A stretch of DNA of 64,000 bases from Allodiplogaster sudhausi. Its lineage: Eukaryota; Nematoda; Chromadorea; Rhabditida; Diplogasteridae. Location: the NCBI GenBank assembly GCA_945643635.1, contig CALZFC010000078.1, positions 728,501 to 792,500 of the forward strand, given 5' to 3'. This document shows positions 45,536-57,240 of this stretch, in pieces (within the stretch, counting starts at the first letter, position 1; every line of letters starts with the position of its first letter). The notes beneath the pieces are model-generated. The model did not search any database. It worked only from the letters and a program-made list of their open reading frames with translations, and was not told the DNA's origin. Made by a program: the position numbers and the translations under genes.

Positions 45536-47228
45536 TCAGGGCGTCGTCGTGCTTGCGCCGACACCGGTGACATTCTGGCGGACAACAGCCTCGCGGTGGA
45601 TCTGGAGACGGACACTACCGTCCGGCTCGGCGAAGCAGCCGTAGATGCGTCCGTCGGGCAGAGTGCGGTTGGCGCCGGGCGAGAGGGCACTTCCCGCGCC
45701 ATCGAGGCAGTCTAGTGAGAGAGCGATATAGAGTGAGTTAGAATGAGAGGAAGAGGAATAGAAAAGTAGAAAGAGAGAGAAATTGAGAGAAATTAGATGA
45801 GAGAGAAAGAGAAATAGAGAGCAAGAGAGAGATGGAGAGAGGGAGAAAAATAGAAAGAGAAAGTGAGAGAGAGATATTGAGATGGAGAGCGAAAAATTAG
45901 AGAGATAAAGAAAGAGAGATGGAGGGCAAAAGATGAGAGGTAGACAAAAAAAAGAGAAAGGGAGAGCGAACGATGAGAGAGAGATTTGGAGCTCGAAAGA
46001 TGAGAGAGAGAAATAGGAAGAGAGTAGAGTTAGGATTTTGAATTCCGAAGGTAAAGTAGGCTGAAACAAATGGCGACAAACAGTAAAGTCCACTCTTAAA
46101 CAATGGAGCTCAAAAAGAAAGAAATCTCGCAAACTCTTGATGCTGTAGATGAAGAAGCTGCCGTTCGTGTTGCATTCGAAAGTGAAGAACTTGTCGTCGT
46201 GCGTCTCGCCCGCCGCGAGCACCGCCGTGCCATTTGCAGGGACACAGCCTCAAAGGAGAGCTCGTATGCGGAACTCAAAGCAAGCGTAATCCATATCCAT
46301 GTTTTTGAGTATCACAGTCGTTGTCTCTCTGAATCACAAGCTCTCTCGCCCTTGTGTCGGGCAAAAATTGCGAGGAATTCAAGAGTGAGGAAATTTTTGG
46401 CTCCTTTAACAAAGAGCACCACGACTGCGACTGCAAACCTCTTCTTCCTTACAACATTCTTGCTCCATATCTATGCCAAGTATTAATTTTAATTTCATGC
46501 GCAAGATGAATAGATAAATAAACTGTACGATTTAAAGTGTCAGTGAAACAAGATTATATAAAATACAAGTTTGTAGAAATAAATATAAATATGTATGTAT
46601 GTATATAGAAAAGACAAAAAAAATCAAAAATTAGAAAAAAAACTAAAAATAAAAAGAGAAAAGAGAGAAAAGCCGCTGACCAATCGGCCGGACACCCTTG
46701 ATCGCCTTGCCAGCGAAGCACTCGTAGCGAATGAAGAGTGCCGTCCAGCGAGTGCCGACGACGCATGCGGCCGCTGTTCGCGCTTGCACGTCGATGCTGC
46801 TGTCATTCGCGACCGCCGCCAGCAGGCATGCCTGAAATTATAGTTTGAATTCGCGCCCTTTTGCCTGACACAAAGGCGAGAGAGCATGTGATTTAGAGAG
46901 ACATGCGACTGCAATGGTTAGGATAACAATTTAAAAAAAGATTACGACTGATTGTGAGTTTCGAGGTCCTTTAATATATCATATTTTATAATTAATTTAA
47001 TATTCTTCATAAACTTTTTTTTTTAAATAATTTTCATTTTTCTTCTTATTCTTTTAAATTTGAGGTTAAGCTAGCCGTGTCTATATTGTTTAAAAAAAGA
47101 GTTCTTGTTGAGTTAAAGTAAACTAAACGTATATAGGATTTGAAGCAAGCAACAGGATGGCTGACAGGCAAGAGAAGTGCCCGAATGGCAACGCTGAAGG
47201 AGGATGAACGCCGTTGTTTTCTCGTCAT
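45536..47228 (-). CDS. Secreted MIG-18-like Cys-repeat protein
   Basis: Four exons (47166-47228, 46681-46831, 46135-46248, 45536-45711) join in phase to 167 residues. The N-terminus RALLLPACLLAAVAND is a signal peptide whose core is built across the first splice. Three units of 35-45 residues follow, each starting with Cys and holding a second Cys after an aromatic strand: CVVGTRWTALFIRYECFAGK, CVPANGTAVLAAGETHDDKF (then FTFECNTNG) and CLDGAGSALSPGANRTLPDG (then RIYGCFAEPDG). This spacing and the Gly-Glu-Thr turn match the fibronectin type I-like units of nematode MIG-18-type extracellular matrix proteins; the link is from memory of the motif, not from a search. It ends GVGASTTTP. Introns contain long GA repeats. 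Confidence 0.65.
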
Positions 47229-47279
47229 CTATCGAATTATATGTAATTAGCGAGGTGAGAAGACTTTGGAAGGCAGCGG

Positions 47280-48901
47280 CTAACGAGAGAGCCGTAGAAT
47301 GGCTATTGCTGCTGAAAGACGCGCATTTATCTTCTGATATTGCACAAGAAAAAAAGAGATAGAGAGAATGAAAGAGAGAGAGAGCGAATGAAAGAAAGAG
47401 AGAGAGAGAAAGAGAGAGAGAATGAAAAAGAGAGAGAAAGAAAGAGAAAGAGAGAGAGAGGGGAAAAAGTGGATATCATTTAGGCAGACTCGCATCATTT
47501 ACACTGCATTTATGGCGCGATTAATTGCAGTCGGAAATATGCAGGTGCATTTTCTGTTCTTGAGAGGTCAAACGAACGAAATTGGGAGGGCGGATTGGGA
47601 GAGCGAGAAAGAGAGAACGAGAGAGAGAGAGGGAGGGAGAGAAAGAGAAGGGACATGGAGAGATGGAGAGAGAAGGAAGAGTATTAATGTTGATTCCTTG
47701 AATGTCCTGACCATCAGTACAGTGTTCACATTGGTGGCTGACGCCAATTCAACATCTTTTAATTTAAATGGCAGTCCCAACCGCCCCCCCCCTTTCTTCT
47801 TGCTCCCACTTCTGGCGACGTCACTTTCGCAGCAAACGAACATTTTTACTGTGCATTCGTGCAACTCGATGATAAAAATTGCGATAATTTATTTACAAAC
47901 TATCTTTGAAAAAAAGAAAGACTTTCCGTCGTTCTAGTCGTTCCTAATTGTAAGGTGCGGATCTTTCATTCATACATGTATCTTTATCAAAACCTATTCC
48001 TTCAACATGAGGGAATATCGACTGCAAGATTTCACAGCTACACCGGTATCTCATTAAATTTATTTCATATATGCTGAAAGTTGAGTGCGTCAAGGCTCTG
48101 CCGGCATTTCATGCCGAAGCATGACAGCCTGCTGGAGTGTAAATGAAAGCTAGAACATATCCAATATACATCTATGATGTGGGTAACTTTAAAAAAAACC
48201 GTTATTTCCGAGTCTTGACCTGCTTCATTTATTTTTATTTTTTGATTTGCGCTGTGTCTTCAAAAATGTCCATGTACATTTGTGCAAACATTTTCTCATG
48301 AGATGTGCACACAAAACGTTTTAGAGGAGAGGATGTTCTTCTTTACAGTCATTTATTTCAGTCGATATTACGCGTGGAATTCAAAAATTCATTGTTTTTT
48401 TCTAGTTTGCACATGCATACCTATGTATATACATATGTATGTACATAGAAGCAGCTGCCGACCTACATATGATCACCCCAAGCCAACTTGGAAAGCGTAG
48501 ACCTTTGAAATCAGTTACAGGTCCTTCCTTCATGCTTTATTGAACAAATTCATCGGAAAAGTAACTCAATACACGAACATTGCATTTTTATCGGCGCATT
48601 TGAATCGACTGTTTTTTAACCTGTATAAAATATGATAACGGCAGCACTTTGAGAAATTGCAAGAATTAAAATGGCATGAAAAAAGACAAGAAGTGGTGAA
48701 TTAAGAGGAAACATGGGAATAGTCAGAGAACAAGAGAGCGAAAAAGAGCGAAAGAGAGAGAGAGAGAGAGAGAGAGAGACAAGGAGGCATTTTACGGCCC
48801 TGCCACCCATTATACTTTGGTCGAAAACTCGTTCCGCGCAAAGGTGTCAAGGAGTGATGATCGGTGACATGCGCATCATTTCGATGGGGAGGAGAAGAAG
48901 C

Positions 48902-48948
<47 letters not shown>

Positions 48949-49340
48949 GGAGAGGAGGTGAGAGAAAGGAAGTGAGCGAGATAGAAGAACAGAACGAGAG
49001 AGAGAGAGAGAGAAAGAGAGCGAACGAGAGAGAGAGAGAGAGAGAGAGAAGAAGATACACAGAGAGAGAGTGAGAGAGTGAGAGAGATGCGAAGAGAGTA
49101 AGAGAATGTGTATAGATCGGAAGAGAAATCAGTAAGTGATACAGACAATGTGACGGTAAGGGACTACAATGAGGGGAGGTGAAAGAAAAAGAGAGAAGGA
49201 GAGATCGGGAGTGAGAGAACGTAGAGAGAGAGACGGGGAGAGAGAGACGGCGAGAGAGAGAGACGGAGAGAGAGACGGAGAGAGAGTAGAAAGTTAATAG
49301 AGAAAGTAATAGAGAAGAAAAGTGAGGGAGAAAAATAGAG
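47280..49340. repeat. GA-rich simple-sequence region
   Basis: Long (GA)n tracts occupy 47345-47460, 47595-47675, 48725-48780 and 48895-49330, with short unique stretches between. Long apparent ORFs here are translations of the repeat. A possible minus-strand leader (MIRVDVIVVTLYIFLANQSL) at 49417 runs straight into the repeat and cannot be confirmed. Confidence 0.7.
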
Positions 49341-49879
49341 AAGAGAGAAGAGAAAACCAGAGACTGGTTAGCAAGGAATATGTACAAAGTCACAACAATC
49401 ACATCGACTCGTATCAATGGTGGCCTCTGAACTTTTTACGCGATTATCGTTCATTTCGTCTGTGGAGCGAAGTTGAAAGAAGGTTCTGACCATAATAAGA
49501 TAGTCGTCAATACATACCGGAAACAAAATCAGATTTCACCTCGAAAATCGCCAATGCTTTATTTACCCTTTCACTTATCTTTTCTCAACATGATCATTTA
49601 CTATTATTATCATAGTAGAAACATTAATTGCAATGGAGTTTTTTCTTATTAGATTTTCTTGTTTCGTTCTTTTATGCATGTCGTATGGGTTTTTAAGATA
49701 TAATAATATATGCATAAAAATTTAACGACTTTAAAAACATGACCAACAAAGTACATTTCCTCTATTTTGCCCCTTAAATTTCTTCGAGTTCCCTGCTGTT
49801 AACTGCAATCAACCGCTGTGCGAATTACTTCCACTTCCGGTTCGAGCTGTTAATTTGCTGTTGCGACGACATTGCGGCA

Positions 49880-50161
49880 GTGTGCCTTTATTTCCTTGAT
49901 ATCTCGCTCCCTCTTTTTCTCCTTCTCTCTATCTCTCTCTTACTCATCTCTCTCACTCATCTCTCTCTCACTCATCTCTCTTTCACTCATCTCTCTCTCA
50001 CTCACTCATCTCTCTCTCTCTCACTCATCTCTCTCACACTCATCTTTCTCTCTCTCTCTCACTTATCTCTCTCTCTCTCTCACTCATCTCTCTCTCACTC
50101 ATCTCTCGCTCTCTCTCACTTATCTCTCTCTCACTCATCTCTCTATATCCCTCTCTCTCTT

Positions 50162-50194
<33 letters not shown>

Positions 50195-50210
50195 TACTTT
50201 ATCTCCTTTC
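49880..50210. repeat. CTCACTCATCTCT minisatellite and CT tract
   Basis: Units of the type CTCACTCATCTCTCTCT repeat about 15 times with small length changes between 49945 and 50145, passing into pure (CT)n. Confidence 0.7.
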
Positions 50211-50443
50211 CCTCGTAGTTCTCTTTCTGTCTCGCTCCCAGTCTACTTCTCGCATCATCTATTTTCGGTAACTTTGCCGCTTCGCCTTTTCCTTCTTAAC
50301 CGAACCTTTTTTCCGGCCTAATCAATTTTCAAAATTCGTTCCGATCGTCTTTGAGATTACAAGATCATATGACGCTCCTCGATTGGCTTTTGCGATGAGA
50401 AGTCTTGGCTAGTACTCAGCAGTTCCCTGACAAAGGAAGAGAC

Positions 50444-50502
<59 letters not shown>

Positions 50503-50613
50503 GGGAGAAGAGAGAGAATAGAGGGAGAAAGGGAGAAGCGACAGAATAGAGAGAGAGAAAAAGGGAGAAGAGAAAGAATAGAGAGAGAGAGAGAGAAGAG
50601 AGAGAAAGGAAAG

Positions 50614-53600
50614 ATGCGACCCCGTCTGCGAAAGTCGACCTTTCTTCGCGACGCCTCGAGTAGCACCAGTGGTTGGCTTTTAATTTAGGTTGAATCGAAT
50701 ATGTAATTTATATATATATATATATATAATTATAAATATTCAATTGTATATATAATATACACATACGTTATATTTATCCTAGACAAAACTTCATTTCTTA
50801 CCGTAATCAGCCAGAAGTTCCATCGGGTCATCTTTCGCTCCGGGCGGTCATGCTGACTCATCTCATCCGTCCGCAAGCATGCAACTACATCAGAAGACAT
50901 CCATCTTGACCAAGGTCTCTCTCTCTATCCCACTATCTATCCCTCACACGCTATCTCCTTATCTCTCTAACTCATTTTCTCGCCTTGTCCTCATATGTTG
51001 TGAAACTGATTCTAAGTTAAATATTTTTTCTTATAACGTAGCTTAATGAAGCTTCTATTGCAAGCCCTCTTCCGTTTTCCCCTCTCTGCTTCTTCTCCTC
51101 TCTCAGTTCCCCATACACACTGTCTCCTCTCTCTCTCTCTCCTTTGCTCTCTCTGTCTCTCTGTCTCTCTCTCTCTCTATCTCTGCCTCTACCTCCTACT
51201 CCTTAGTTCAACTGGCTCGTCCTTCCTCAAGTCCTTCTCCTCCTCCTCCTCGCGATCTACCTCGTCGGCGGCGCCGTCGTCTTCACGATCCTCGATGATT
51301 CTCTCGCTCATAGCTCTCTCGAGGACATTCTCCTCTTCGAGATCACGACCATCTCCACCATTGGCATGTTGGAGAGGAATTATGGCCGCCTTTTTCATAT
51401 TCAAACTTTACTTTTTTCATTTTCAATAGCTACGGTATAAACTGCCATGAATACCTTGAATTTTGCGAAATTACTATCGATTTCCATGCCGCCTTCTCCT
51501 TATTCGTTGAAATTTTTGGTTACTCGTGCTTGCGAATGCCTTGTCTATAGTTCATTTTGATAGAATTGATCTCCGGAAATTTAAGGTGGCTATAATTTTG
51601 TCCCCCCCCCCACCCCAACTACAATAATCATTTACTCCCTAAAGACTATGGTAATCATTTTGATCGTCATTCAGGTTACGGTAATAATTTCCCCCTTTCT
51701 GCCTACATAGACCACGGCCCTCCAGCGCTAAGTAAAAACGCTAATCAAGCTCAGTGCGAAAAGTTGACGACCGCACGCGACCGCAACGCAACCATTTTGG
51801 AATTTAGGACGCCGGTGATTTTGGGATTTAGGATGACAAACAGTTGGCAAATTGCCATTATACAAGATGACAATAGTTGGCCAATTGCCACTATGCTTAA
51901 TGTGGTCCTATCGTAATTATATCATGATACCGCGAATTCAAAAACAAAATTAAATTTTCGCGCAATTTTTTTCAAAACAGGTTTTTCCCGCCTTGTCCAC
52001 GATGACCAAACTTTATTAGCGCTGCTGGAGGTCCGTGAGACTTTTGCCCCTCAGGTTATACGGTAGCATTCTGGCCCTCTCAGGTTACGGTAACATTGCG
52101 CCGAAGACGCCAGCGGCGCGTCTGTTCTGCGTCGTCTTCGCCGTCCTCGGCATTCCGCTCTTCCTGCTCGCAGTCGGCAGCCTCGGCAAGCATGTCGCGA
52201 AGGCGTATTGGCATGCCGTTTCAGCAATCACGGGGAGGGTAAGGGAGAAAAGGGGAGGCGGGGGAGGGGGGGAAGAGGGAGGAGTTCGTTACTGAATACA
52301 AGGCACGTTACTTGGATTATAAATAAAAAATTTAAAAAAAAATCTCGTTAATATTCAGCAAGTAAATAATAAATATGTAGGTAAACACGACAATATTTTT
52401 CTTTTTTTTTAAAATCAAAGCAATGAATTTTCTTGATAAAAACATTCTTTGTGTTTGGTAAGTGATATGAAAAAAATATGCGCGCTGTCCTGATCACTCT
52501 GAATCCTCTCTGTGTCCTCCTGGCTCCCTGTACGCGGAGGAAAAATATATATTACTAGAAAAGGGGAGATTATATAATTAGATTTAAAAAAAAATAATAA
52601 AAAATTAGTTAAAATATACTCTTTAAAAAAACACAACTCTCCTATGTGTTCCAGAAGCAGCTGGGCGCGTTGCGTGGCGACGCGGCCGGCCTCCCTCTGC
52701 CGGTCGCGCTCGTCTCCTTTGCTCTCCTCGTCGTCGCCGGCAGCGCGATGCTCCGCCACACTGGCCAGCCGACCACTGTCGACAACGTCTACTTTAGGTT
52801 CTTGCAAAAGTTTTTTTTCTTTTGATGCTTAAAAACTCTTTCTATTTCATTTGTGGAGAACTTGCACAATTCGTTCTTGGTCGCCCTGCTATTTATCCCT
52901 TTCTTGCTCTCGCTCTTTCTCTCTCTGCTTCTCTCTCTCTCCCTACTTCTCTCTCCCTCCCTCTATCTCTGCCTCTTACCCATTCTCTCTACTTCTCCCG
53001 CTCTTTCATTGCATCTCTCCCTCTCTGCTTCTCTTTCATTCCATCTCTATCTCTCTTTGCCTCTCTACTTCTCCTACCCCTCTCTGCTTCTCTTTCATTA
53101 CATCTCTCTCATTGCTCTCTTCTCTCTCTATGCGAATAACGCTTGAGAAATTTCCATGACTGCACTAACTAATAATAAGCTTTAATGGAATAGTAGAGGA
53201 ACAGTTATATTGTTTCTAAAGGAATCCAACATTCAAGACACAAGCACTTTCACAATTCAGCTTGAGACTAAAAAAGCAGCTTGCCCTTGAAAACCACCGA
53301 TTCATCATTATGCTCCATTTTTCAGTCTACATATTTTTTTATTATATCACTTCTCTACATAATATCCCGCGTTCTTTTGATCTCTCTCTCTACTCACTCT
53401 TACTCTGCTTCTCTCTCTCTCCCTCTCACCTCACTCTTTCTCTGCTTCTCCTTCTTTCCTCTCTCGTTCTCTTCCCCTCACCCTTGTCTCGTTCTCTCTC
53501 CCTCACTCTTTCTCTGCTTCTCTCTCACATCTCTCTCCTCACTCTTCTCTGCTTCTCTCTCACCTCTCTATCCTCACTCTTTCTCTGCTTCTCTCTCGCT

Positions 53601-53791
53601 GCCTCTCTCTTTCCTCATCTTTTCTCTGCTTCTCTCTCTCACTCTCCCTCTCTCTCTCTACTCACTCTTACTCTGCCTCTCTCTCTCTTTACTCTCACCT
53701 CACTCTTTCTCTGCTTCTCTCTCTTTCCTCCCTCGTTCTCTCCCCCTCACTGTTTCTCTGCTTCTCTCTCTCTCCTCACTCTTTCTATGCT

Positions 53792-53835
<44 letters not shown>

Positions 53836-54673
53836 CAGTTTCATCTCCTTCTCAACGGTCGGCTTCGGCGACATCGTCCCGTTAGTCCGCTCGGGCTGGC
53901 AGCTGGCCGCCGTCATCGCGTACCTCGCACTCGGCGTCGCGCTCCTCTCCGCCGTCTTCACCTCACTCAGCACCATTCTCAGAAAGGCGAGGAATACCAC
54001 TTTTAGTCCTACAGTATCCTGGGGAGACTTTTAATGTTACAGTAACCCTATCGTATACGAATGGTAATACTAAGAACAGCACACATAATTTGCAGCTGCA
54101 CCACATTGGCCGTCGCTTTCGTGGTGCGCGCGATGTCCAGGTGTGCCTTTTCTTTTCTTTTTGCTTTCTTGATTCAGTACCAAAGAAAAGGGGCTTTGTT
54201 TAAGCGCACAATTAAAAAAAAAAAATTTTTATTAATTTTTTTTTTCTAATTCAAGGTCTGGATGGGCGGCCGTTCGATGCCCGTGAGTCGACTCCTCGAA
54301 ATTGTCGGCAAGGAATTTCATGTCAGTGCGCTTTCTTTCTTAATAATCTTTTTTTTCCACACAGCATAAAATTGTCACTTTTTTTTATACTATGTATAAA
54401 TAATAGAAAAACAAATAAATAATAAAAGAAATAAAGAAATAAAATAAAATAAAATAAATAAATAAATAAATAAAATAAATTAATTAAAAAGAAGCTCCTC
54501 CTAAGGCGTCCCCTCGCGAGGTGCGCGAGGTGCTCCGCGACCTCGACTGCCTAATCCTCGCTGTGGTGGAGAGGCAGGCAGCAGAGAGGGAGGCGCGAGC
54601 GAGGCATTCGTCTGCGACGGACGGCGTACACGCGCCGCTCATCACGGAGCTGGAGGACTTTGGGAGTGTGTGA
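50614..54673 (+). CDS. twk: Two-pore domain K+ channel (TWK family), complete
   Basis: Nine exons join in phase to 353 residues: 50614-50671, 50811-50914, 51207-51363, 52084-52238, 52655-52797, 53839-53986, 54096-54140, 54256-54325, 54492-54673. After a Ser-rich N-terminus (MRPRLRKSTFLRDASSSTS), TM1 is about 57-78 (VLLLLLLAIYLVGGAVVF). Pore 1 has the filter TTISTIGYGN (101-110), built across a splice. TM2 is about 117-135 (LFCVVFAVLGIPLFLLAVG). TM3 is PVALVSFALLVVAGSAM. Pore 2 has STVGFGD (211-217), TM4 WQLAAVIAYLALGVALL. The C-tail is short, with a charged helix, and ends ELEDFGSV. The protein would form background K+ channels as a dimer in the plasma membrane. Donors after 51363 and 53986 are GC. 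The intron 5 is mostly CT repeat. Confidence 0.88.
52900..53835. repeat. CT-rich minisatellite inside twk intron 5
   Basis: Imperfect units of the form CTCTTTCTCTGCTTCTCTCTC repeat through most of the intron in two blocks (52905-53130 and 53375-53835), interrupted by about 240 bp of unique DNA. Confidence 0.75.
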
Positions 54674-54679
54674 AAGAGA

Positions 54680-54687
54680 GGGGAGCT

Positions 54688-54728
<41 letters not shown>

Positions 54729-55627
54729 CAGAGAGTAGATGATAGAGAGAGAGAGAGAGAGCGCAGACGATATAGAGAGAAAGAGTGAGGGAGGGAGAGA
54801 GATGATAGAGTGAGAGAAAGAGATAGAAAAGAGAGTGAAGCGAGGAAAATATAAGATCAAGAGATGATGGAGTACTTTATTTGACTTATTTTACAAGTGC
54901 TCTCAGAAAGGAGTTAAAATTGATTTTAATCTGACAGCGTTGCTATGACGTTGACAAAATATTTTTTAGATCATGATGTGCTATTTGCAAACAATTGATT
55001 CGTAGTATCATAGAATGCTAATTGTTAGATTGTTTGAGCTGATCCATGGACCTCTTTCACATCGTAACTTTCACAATGTTTTTTGGCTTACAATAGATTT
55101 TGTTTATAAAAAGTGCATTAAAACATATAATTTCGTATAAATCGACTTACATTGTATTGGTGACTATTCTAACAATTCTGGCGTCTTGGCTGCTGTCTTC
55201 TATGCGTCCATCTTACAATTTGCCGCTTTCGGAAAATTTTTTCTTTATTGGATTACGGTAGAAAACGTCTCTGTCGATGCACCAGGAATATGCTCAAATC
55301 CAACCCGTCTTGCCCACTTACAATTAGCGCCCCATTTTCACCAAGGGATGAGAGATACAGACGTAAGAGAAAAACGAGACAATGAAAGAAGTCTAGAGAG
55401 GTCAGATACGCATACGTTTCAAATTTGAAATTTTGTAGCGGGCGCTAAAAAAGGCTCAGCACAGTTTGAAATATAATTCTATCAGATACGGTTTTCTTTC
55501 GTCGGATACTTCCTTTAATCAACTCTCCCAGTGCCGTCGCATATGTCAATCTCCACAGCTTTCTCTAAACTTTTTTATAGGAACCAAAACCCAATCTTGA
55601 GAGCTGTAGCGAGAGAGACTTCTCTCG

Positions 55628-55677
<50 letters not shown>

Positions 55678-56512
55678 GTAAGAGAAATCGCGCATTCGAA
55701 ACACCTGGAAGAGAAATCCTACAATGGAATCACCCGGAAAATTAAATTTTAAATTATATATTTTTGTATTTATTTCAGTGATCTCGCCAAGTGTTGCAGT
55801 TCGATATTTTGGTTTTTGTTAGTTTTGAATCGCGATGCAAAGCGAGCTTTCAAAAAAAAAAGCACAGAAGCGGCAACAGAACAAAAGGCGCATTGAAAAA
55901 CGAATTTTGGCAAAGTCAATATTCTTTCTCTAAAAAAATATTATATTTGCTGCGGGAGAGTATATCATTTCTGCGAAAGCATATACCTTCGCACTAATAT
56001 TTTTCAGTGAACTATGAACACAAATTTGTGTATTATTTGATTTGTAGTGCGTAGTGCAAAACACTTTTATTTTTTTTTGGTGATGCATTCTGAAAACACT
56101 CCTCCACATTTTGCTTCACATCACTTTTTCCTTATGTCTGTTTTGCTATTTCCACTGTTTCTTGATATCGTGTGCTTGAAGATACTTTTTATATTTGGCT
56201 GCCGTGGAAAAGAGTGGAGGCAGTTAAGCATCGGATGTCTATTTACGACGTGGTGGCCTTTTTAATGTGTGTTAAATAATATGGCTTGTATTGTTTCCCC
56301 GAGTTTCTTTTTTCTTTCCTTCAATCAACACAGAGCATTTTCCATTTTCGTATGGTGCGCTGTCCAGTGGTGCAAGGCTATCAGCGGATGAGAGAGGAGA
56401 GAAAGTGTCTGAGCGAGAGAGAACGTGAGTGAAGAGACGCAGAGAGCGAAAGGGAACGAAAGATCGGAAAATGATATATTGTTTGAATGGAAAGGAGAGA
56501 TAGAGCGAGAAT

Positions 56513-56551
<39 letters not shown>

Positions 56552-56621
56552 AACGGACATTCGTGGGCCTGTTTCGGTGTCCGCGTCCGAGCATTCTCTG
56601 TTTTCTTCTTTCCGTCTCGCG

Positions 56622-56655
<34 letters not shown>

Positions 56656-57180
56656 CCATTTCCGCTCGCTCTCCGTCAACAGTCCGCTCCTCTACTAGTG
56701 ATCACCATCACCACCATCGCTCTATCTCACGCCTGTGACTAAAAGTAAAGTAACGATCTCACATACACTTGTGTGTCCTCTCCCTTTATTCTACGTGACC
56801 GTCCACATGTGGCGGCGAAAAATATTCAACATATAATCCTCCGCTCGATTCGTTTTTTTTTTCGTTTTGCTTTAACTTTCTCGAAAGCAACTAACACGTT
56901 GCTATTCTATGAACTTGCACGCATGGATGTTGCCCATGTTGTAGGCTTGACTTACAATTAAGAAACGATTTATATAACTGATTTTGGTCACGTAGTTACT
57001 TATTTATTACAGCTACTTTTTTTTTGTAGTTTTGACTTAAATAAAGATTTATCTAAGTCATTTTTAGCATGGCTATTTATTTATTATCCCTAATTTTATC
57101 CACTTGTCACTGCGATACAGTAATTTACGGTCCGTGAAGAAAGTAAAAGTACTGTACTTCCAGGCTTGCGCCTAACAACA
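54680..57180. other. Intergenic with GA/CT repeats
   Basis: GA tracts lie at 54690-54840 and 56515-56548, CT tracts at 55618-55675 and 56620-56655. Short ORFs in between lack family features and splice links. No gene is supported. Confidence 0.4.
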
Positions 57181-57240
57181 AGAGGAGTCGGGAAGTGGTG
57201 AGAGGAAGGGAAGAGCTGCTCTCCTGTCTTAAAGGCGGCA

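Noticed and set aside
48701..49417. 238-residue ORF on the minus strand
   Set aside because: It is almost entirely a translation of GA/CT simple repeat (Ser-Leu runs) and has no family feature; the same holds for the long ORFs at 49872-50321, 52822-53139, 53262-54006 and 63109-63643.
56700..56830. Possible LTR/primer-binding-site-like stretch (ACATGTGGCGGCG)
   Set aside because: No TG..CA boundaries, target duplication or second copy could be found.
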